NCBI GenBank assembly: GCA_947561585.1
Contig: CANNZV010000432.1
Span: 186,001-250,000 of the forward strand
Source: Caprella mutica
Taxonomy: Eukaryota; Arthropoda; Malacostraca; Amphipoda; Caprellidae
Length of the DNA stretch: 64,000 bases
Direction: 5' to 3'
A model generated the notes under the pieces. It was not told where the DNA came from and made no database searches. It worked only from the letters and a program-made list of their open reading frames with translations. The position numbers and the translations under genes were made by a program. Shown piece by piece: positions 59,035 to 64,000 of the stretch (positions are counted from its first letter, which is position 1; each line of letters starts with the position of its first letter).

Positions 59035-59545
59035 GCAGAAACTGGTAAAGTGTTCGTAGAGATCTCTCATTCTGTTCGTAGCAAAATTAATGTAAACATA
59101 GGGATTAATTCAGTAATGTTCGTAGCAAAATTAATGTAAATATAGGAATTAATTCAAAATTGTTCGGAGAGAATATCCCAAATATCTCCCATATTCTGCA
59201 GACTGGTCTGCGGCCAGTCTGCAGAAACTGGTAAAGTGTTCGTAGAGATCTCTTATTCTGTTCGTAGCAAAATCAATGTAAATATAGGGATTAATTCAAA
59301 ATTGTTCAGAGAGAATATCCCAAATATCTCCCATATTCTGCAGACTGGTCTGCGGCCAGTCTGCAGAAACTGGTAAAGTGTTCGTAGAGATCTCTTATTC
59401 TGTTCGTAGCAAAATCAATGTAAATATAGGGATTAATTCAGAAGACAGAAGTTTTTGTAGCAAAATTAATGTAAATATAGGAATTAATTCAAAATTGTTC
59501 GGAGAGAATATCCCAATAATCTCACATATTCTGCAGACTGGCTCT
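59035..59545. repeat. Direct repeats of 186 and 142 bp
   Basis: GCAGAAACTGGTAAAGTGTT starts at 59035, 59221 and 59363. Each unit contains GTTCGTAGCAAAATTAATGT, ATAGGAATTAATTCAAAATT and ATATTCTGCAGACTGG. The second unit has lost about 44 bp. Confidence 0.85.
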
Positions 59546-59800
59546 GCGGGAGTTTTTGATTGAATTTTAGAAATTTGAGATCTCTGCGGGAGATCTTGAA
59601 TTAATTCCTATGTTACCATTAATTTAGCTGCAGGAGATTTTGAATTAATTCCTATGTTACCATTAATTTAGCTGCAGGAGATTTTGAATTAATTCCTATG
59701 TTACCATTAATTTAGCTGCGGGAGATTCTGAATCTGCTGCTGAGAGTCAGAGAGCTGAGAGCAACTCTCGTCTCTCTGAGACACATTCTGCAGACTGGCT

Positions 59801-60394
59801 ATCGATTGATCATATACGCTATTATCTATAAAATGTGCCAATTTGATGTAGGTACAAACTAAAAAAAATCATATCATTCGAACGCGCAGAAATCGATCGA
59901 TGGTTGCGCTATCCGACCGCAATCACTCAAACGCGCGTGACACCTATATGCTATATCTAGGAATATGAAGAGTATTATGACCAAAAATGTGAAACAAATT
60001 ATAGAAAAAATGAGCATCACGCACTCCTTCATAGATATAAAGTCAATAATTTATCACTATTTGATAATTTCAAAATATATTGTGTTTAGAATACACAAAA
60101 GAATAACCCATTAGGTAGACAAAGATAAAACTAATCTCATTTAAAAACGGTGCACTACCTAACCAAAACAATAACAAAAGTTTACGGGTATGAAACGCAA
60201 ATAAGTAACAACACCACTCCAATATTGTATCCGACTTAATTTATTTTAAAGAATAACCATAGATATTTTGAACAAAATCTTCAATAATCTAAATATGCAA
60301 AACTAATAAATTTATTCGGCAAAATACACAACTCTGTGTGAATTTCTTATCTACTGTCTTCAAATTAATTTGAAATATTTTATTATATTACAGG
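59801..60394. other. AT-rich spacer
   Basis: It begins with an ATCGATCGATGGTTGCGCTA word shared with the composite. Nothing else recognised. Confidence 0.4.
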
Positions 60395-61040
60395 ATGTTT
60401 CAGCTAGGAGTGACGAGGAAGTAAATGAACTGAAAGGGGATTGAAGAAGAGGAGTTAAAATTAATATCGAAGGAGGAAGTGAAGAGAAGAGTGGCAGAAG
60501 TGGTGCATGTGCTGGCCGTAAACGACCAGCATTAATTTTTCCTATAATTTATCAACTGGTTTATTTTCTGATACCACTACTATATCTGTGTGTAATTCGT
60601 GTGGTTCACACATTTATTGGAACAACAGTCTGGATCGCACGCATCACCGAAACAGTTCTGCCTGAGTTGTTTCGGTGCTAATTTTTCTATTTATTTATGA
60701 TTTCCAGTGTTATAAGATAATTCAACTATATTTACTTCGCTTTATACTTTATTCTAGATTCCATTAATTAATCAATATTCACTAGTAAGCCCCTATTATT
60801 GCCTTTCCAATCAGCCTCTCAAATCCGTCACTGTGGTACGTTTCTTTTTTCTTCTAATATTGTTATATTTCTACTTATTTAGAGTGTTGTTTATTTGCAA
60901 ATGTTCATATTTACAGCTTTACGTCATCGCTAGGACTGGTTCAATAAAATAACTTCAGCTCAAGAAAAGTTTTATTCCGGCCTATACAGTAAAGCACACG
61001 GAGGAGAGAATTGGATTGAGCAGCCCAGGGTGGAAAAACA
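60395..61040 (+). other. Unassigned: purine-rich stretch, short open frame, possible old LTR tail
   Basis: A frame without ATG runs from about 60450 to 60682 on the plus strand (about 77 codons). It is basic at first (SGRSGACAGRKRPA) and then strongly hydrophobic (LIFPIIYQLVYFLIPLLYL). Downstream, AATAAAATAACTTC and TTTTATTCCGGCCTATACAG could be the polyadenylation and U5 end of an LTR. It could be an env-like or gene tail plus LTR, or chance. Not recognised. Confidence 0.25.
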
Positions 61041-61377
61041 TGTTAGAATTAGGTTAAATTATAGTGGGTTAACAACGTTAAGACATAGAGTTTATTTAAA
61101 GAGTAATATGTTATACAGTTAGAAGTCTATTGGAGAGATGAGTGAAACACATCTCTCGCTGAGTAATGTAAAAGACCGACTGACTTAAGAATTTACATGC
61201 GATGGTATTTAAAACGCACCGGAAATGTAATGGACTTTAAACCTTCAATCCGTTTCTCATAAAAGTAATACATTGTTATTTAAACAATAGGTAATTAATA
61301 TAGCTCAGCTAATCTAACAGGAAGTTAACATTAAACATATAAAGAGTGTGTAATACATTTAAACTAAAATTCCAACA
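61041..61377 (-). repeat. Candidate copia 3' LTR, 337 bp
   Basis: Minus-strand sequence begins TGTTGGAATTTTAGTTTAAA 18 bp after the pol stop codon and ends CCTAATTCTAACA, giving TG...CA borders with a short inverted repeat. The 5' LTR is outside the window, so the borders are inferred. Confidence 0.55.
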
Positions 61378-61394
61378 CTGCTCCTCACACGACA

Positions 61395-63110
61395 TTATAT
61401 ATTTTTCATGCCTATTAATTCAACTAATTTAGTAAATCTATCAGTAGGCAGAGGTTTAGTGAATATGTCAGCAAGCATAGTTTCACTGGGGCAATACACA
61501 AGTTTAATTATGTTTGAAGCAACAAGATCTCTAATGTAATGAAATTTAATATCAATGTGTTTCGATCTAGGATGATTTTTAGCATTTTTAGCAATACAAA
61601 TAGCTGACTGATTATCCTTAAACAAAACTATAGGATTCTTATTAGGTACTTTAAGATCTAATATTAATTTATTTAGAAATACAGCTTCTTGGGAGGCACC
61701 AGAGAGGGAAACATATTCAGCTTCAGCCGTTGATAAAGCAACACATGACTGTTTCACAGAGCGCCAAGAAATAATGGAATTATTTAACAGAAAGCATTGG
61801 CCAGAAGTACTTTTCCTATCAACTCTGTTACCTGCCCAGTCGGCATCAGAATAACCTATCAACTCAGAATCTTCATTACCATATGTAATGCCAAGATCAG
61901 GTGTGCCCTTTAGGTATCTAAATATTCTCTTAATTGCAGACCAGTGCTTAGTGTTTGGATTGGAACAAAATTTAGAGACATTTCCAACTGCATAAGTTAT
62001 GTCAGGCCTAGTTTTAGTAGATAGATACAGTAACGCAACTACAGCTGACTGATATTTAGTTTTATCTACTAGTTCACAATCATCAGTAGTTGGTTCCAAA
62101 TGAGAATTAACATCAGCAGGAGTTGATACAGGTTTACAGTTATTGAATTCAAATCTATCTAATAACTCGTTGACAAATGAAGATTGATTTAATGATATTT
62201 TATTTTCGTCTTGTACGACTTTTATGCCTAAGAAATAGGATAATTTTCCTAAGTCTTTCATCTCAAATTTAGCACTTAAATCAGTCTTGATTTTAGTCAG
62301 GTCATCATAGTTCTTACATGCTACAATAATATCATCTACATACACAGAAATGAAGCATGGTGAGTTATTGATTACTTTAACATAAATACATGAGTCACAA
62401 GAGGACTGAATAAATCCTAAGGATTTAAGATATGCATCCAAGGAATCATTCCAACATTTGGGTGATTGTTTTAACCTATACATAGATTTGTTTAGCTTGC
62501 ACACTAAATCTTCTTTTCCTGGTAGAACATAGCCTGGAGGCTGTCTAATATAAACGTTTTCTTTAAGATCCCCATTTAAAAAAGCAGAATTGACATCCAA
62601 GTGATGTACAAATAATTTTTGATTAGCAGCTAAAGATAACATGGTTCGCACCGATTCAAATCTCACTACAGGAGCAAAAATTTCATCATAGTCGATTCCA
62701 GGTCTCTGTAAAAAACCCTGAGCGACTAATCTAGCTTTATATGAAACCACTCTACCATCAGATCCCTTTTTCTTTTTAAACACCCATTTAGATTTAATTA
62801 TGTTTAAATCTGAGGTAGGTTTTATGAGTTCAAAAACTTTATGTTTCTCAAAAGCATTTAATTCCCTCTCCATGGCAAGTTTCCATTTAGAGGATTCAGA
62901 ACCGCTATTAAGAGCCTCAGATACCGACCTAGGTTCGATATTGATATTCCCATTTACTAATAAACCCTCCTCCTCAAACTGATCATGGCTATAATCCCAA
63001 CTACCGTATCTAACGGGAGCTCGACGCGTTCTAGACGATCGTCTAAGATCCTCATCTGGTCTGATAGCTGGTACAGGTTGCGCCTCAGGGAGGATTATTG
63101 TCAGGAGTTT
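61395..63110 (-). CDS. Copia pol, reverse transcriptase and RNase H
   Basis: About 570 codons open to the stop. Landmarks in order: basic linker RRSSRTRRAPVRYG; start of the RT domain EKHKVFELIKPTSDLNIIKS and KWVFKKKKG; KARLVAQGF; DVNSAFLNGDL; QPPGYVLPGKE; the catalytic YVDDIIV; LSYFLGIKV; RPDITYAVGNVSKFCSNP; then RNase H with YSDADWAGN, STSGQCFLL, STAEAEYVSLS and the KHIDIKFHYIRD end. This order (integrase before RT) and the motifs define Ty1/copia. RT and RNase H copy the element's RNA into cDNA. No stop within this part; it joins the integrase frame only across a frameshift near 63086-63110. Confidence 0.93.
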   Translation of the reverse strand, partial: KLLTIILPEAQPVPAIRPDEDLRRSSRTRRAPVRYGSWDYSHDQFEEEGLLVNGNINIEPRSVSEALNSGSESSKWKLAMERELNAFEKHKVFELIKPTSDLNIIKSKWVFKKKKGSDGRVVSYKARLVAQGFLQRPGIDYDEIFAPVVRFESVRTMLSLAANQKLFVHHLDVNSAFLNGDLKENVYIRQPPGYVLPGKEDLVCKLNKSMYRLKQSPKCWNDSLDAYLKSLGFIQSSCDSCIYVKVINNSPCFISVYVDDIIVACKNYDDLTKIKTDLSAKFEMKDLGKLSYFLGIKVVQDENKISLNQSSFVNELLDRFEFNNCKPVSTPADVNSHLEPTTDDCELVDKTKYQSAVVALLYLSTKTRPDITYAVGNVSKFCSNPNTKHWSAIKRIFRYLKGTPDLGITYGNEDSELIGYSDADWAGNRVDRKSTSGQCFLLNNSIISWRSVKQSCVALSTAEAEYVSLSGASQEAVFLNKLILDLKVPNKNPIVLFKDNQSAICIAKNAKNHPRSKHIDIKFHYIRDLVASNIIKLVYCPSETMLADIFTKPLPTDRFTKLVELIGMKNI

Positions 63111-64000
63111 GATTCTCAGGCCCTGCAGGTTCTGAATCTTCTGAAGGGAACACCAGTGGAGAGGTAGGGGTCTCAATCAGTTGAGGGGTCTTAATCTTAG
63201 ATGAAATTGATTCATCAAAGGTTACATTCCTGGAAAAGAAGATTCTTTTAGATTCAACATCATACATCTTATACCCTTTAGTAACAGTGCCATAACCCAG
63301 AAACAGGCATTTGGTAGCTTTACTTTCTAATTTTGATCGTTCATCTCGAGAAATATGCGCATACGCAGTGCATCCAAAAACTTTTACATGATTTACATTT
63401 GGTTTTCTAAGATTTAAAGCTTCATATGGAGTTTTATTAACTAAAAATGAATTAATGCATCTATTATTAAGGTAATTTGCAGTATATAGTGCTTCACCCC
63501 AGAATTCCTTATCAATTCCTGAATCAGATAACATACATCTAACTTTTTCCATAATAGTTCTATTAAATCTTTCAGCTAACCCATTTTGTTCAGGAGTTTT
63601 AGGAATAGATTTCTGGTGAATTATACCTTCATTGCGTAAATATGATTCAAACTTATTTGAGGTATATTCTCCTCCATTATCTGACTGCAAGGTTTTAATT
63701 TTCCTTTCGTAAATATTTTCAACCATTGCTTTCCATTCCAAAAACTTCTGAAACACATCACTCTTATGGGCAATAACATATATCCAGGAGTATCGAGTAG
63801 CATGATCAATAAAGGTCAGAAAATATGAATTATTACCCTTGGAAGTGGGAGTAATTTTCCCACAGACATCTGTGTGGATTAAATCAAGAGGTTTACAATT
63901 TTTCTTGATGCTTGTAGAAAATGGTATTTTATGCATTTTCCCATTACAGCAGTGTTCACACACACCTTCTATAGCCTTTAATTTACTATCCAGACCATTA
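63085..64000 (-). CDS. Copia pol, GAG-pre-integrase end and integrase, partial
   Basis: Open from the window edge to 63085. It begins with the tail of the GAG-pre-integrase zinc region (CEHCCNGKMHKIPF), followed by the integrase core: HTDVCG with the first Asp, LQSDNGGEYTS with the second Asp, TPEQNGLAERFNRT with the Glu, then FWGEALYTANYLNNR and the copia-type YGTVTKGYKMYD. Integrase inserts the cDNA. The frame ends at a TGA right after DNNPP, where the downstream frame continues with EAQPVPAIRPDE. A single-base indel in the run around CCTCCCTGA therefore separates integrase from RT. Translation upstream of 64000 is not visible. Confidence 0.92.
   Translation of the reverse strand, partial: NGLDSKLKAIEGVCEHCCNGKMHKIPFSTSIKKNCKPLDLIHTDVCGKITPTSKGNNSYFLTFIDHATRYSWIYVIAHKSDVFQKFLEWKAMVENIYERKIKTLQSDNGGEYTSNKFESYLRNEGIIHQKSIPKTPEQNGLAERFNRTIMEKVRCMLSDSGIDKEFWGEALYTANYLNNRCINSFLVNKTPYEALNLRKPNVNHVKVFGCTAYAHISRDERSKLESKATKCLFLGYGTVTKGYKMYDVESKRIFFSRNVTFDESISSKIKTPQLIETPTSPLVFPSEDSEPAGPENQTPDNNPP

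Larger units (their letters stand above)
57378..59800. mobile_element. Composite nested inverted-repeat region, 2.4 kb
   Basis: The outer arms pair: 57380-57615 (CAGAATGTGTCTC, AGAATCTCCCGCAGCTAAAT, units of GGAATTAATTCAAAATCTCC) against 59545-59800 in reverse, each with two or three copies of a unit of about 62 bp. Nested inside are a 310-bp palindrome (57672-57990), a 79-bp tandem repeat (58164-58500), a 120-bp hairpin (58502-58624) and a block of long direct repeats (59035-59545). No open frame of note. Confidence 0.75.
61041..64000 (-). mobile_element. Ty1/copia LTR retrotransposon, 3' part
   Basis: The pol region on the minus strand is cut by the right edge of the window. Downstream of the stop lies a candidate 3' LTR (61041-61377) bounded by TGTTGGAA and TTCTAACA, preceded by the purine-rich GTGAGGAGCAG, which fits a polypurine tract. 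Gag, protease and the 5' LTR would lie beyond 64000. One frameshift in pol is visible, so this copy is probably inactive. Confidence 0.88.

Noticed and set aside
1..64000. tRNA, rRNA or snRNA genes
   Set aside because: No cloverleaf with A and B box words and no rRNA-like conserved stretch was found by eye. A covariance-model scan would be needed to exclude them firmly.

Overview
This is a eukaryotic nuclear window from an AT-rich, repeat-dense arthropod genome, almost certainly an insect. Three multi-exon protein genes with GT-AG introns can be read, all on the minus strand: two full-length UDP-glycosyltransferases (UGTs) and one membrane-anchored Wee-family kinase, Myt1. The UGT architecture, the Tc1/mariner and copia relics and the foldback-rich background fit an insect. 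I cannot name the order from sequence alone.

Layout. 0.4-7.9 kb: a large foldback whose interior is mostly a 5.2-kb satellite of 35-bp monomers. 8-16 kb: nested small transposons, mostly foldback-like elements whose inverted ends are tandem 13-16-bp repeats, plus a Tc1/mariner corpse (11863-13475). 16.3-17.8 kb: a 45-bp satellite. 18.2-19.3 kb: a 20-bp satellite. 20-23.3 kb: more foldback and palindromic elements. 23.4-31.0 kb: UGT copy A (7 coding exons, 510 codons). 31.8-36.6 kb: a transposon graveyard (PIF/Harbinger-like MITE, two transposase relics, a LINE RT relic). 37.3-42.3 kb: UGT copy B, also 510 codons with identical exon sizes. 42.5-49.4 kb: foldback elements, a cluster of hairpin MITEs whose ends carry GGGCC/GGCCC and CACAC words, and a LINE fragment. 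50.2-55.9 kb: Myt1, 11 coding exons, 685 residues, with a transmembrane segment behind the kinase domain. 56.8-59.9 kb: a composite of nested inverted repeats. 61.0-64.0 kb: the 3' part of a Ty1/copia retrotransposon, minus strand, running off the right edge.

The UGT pair is a segmental tandem duplication that includes 1-2 kb of 5' flank. Copies are about 96% identical in exons 4-7 (sugar-donor half) but only about 70% identical in exon 2 (acceptor half), a mosaic suggesting conversion or diversification. Myt1 is unrelated to the UGTs and would act in cell-cycle control by inhibitory phosphorylation of Cdk1.

The most striking pattern is the set of at least ten short foldback elements. Each has arms built from its own short tandem repeat. 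At least four of them share the same roughly 60-120-bp central core while their arms differ. This looks like one modular element system in which arms and core are exchanged. A second unusual feature is a 24-bp minisatellite in Myt1 intron 6 that copies the 5' splice site about nine times.
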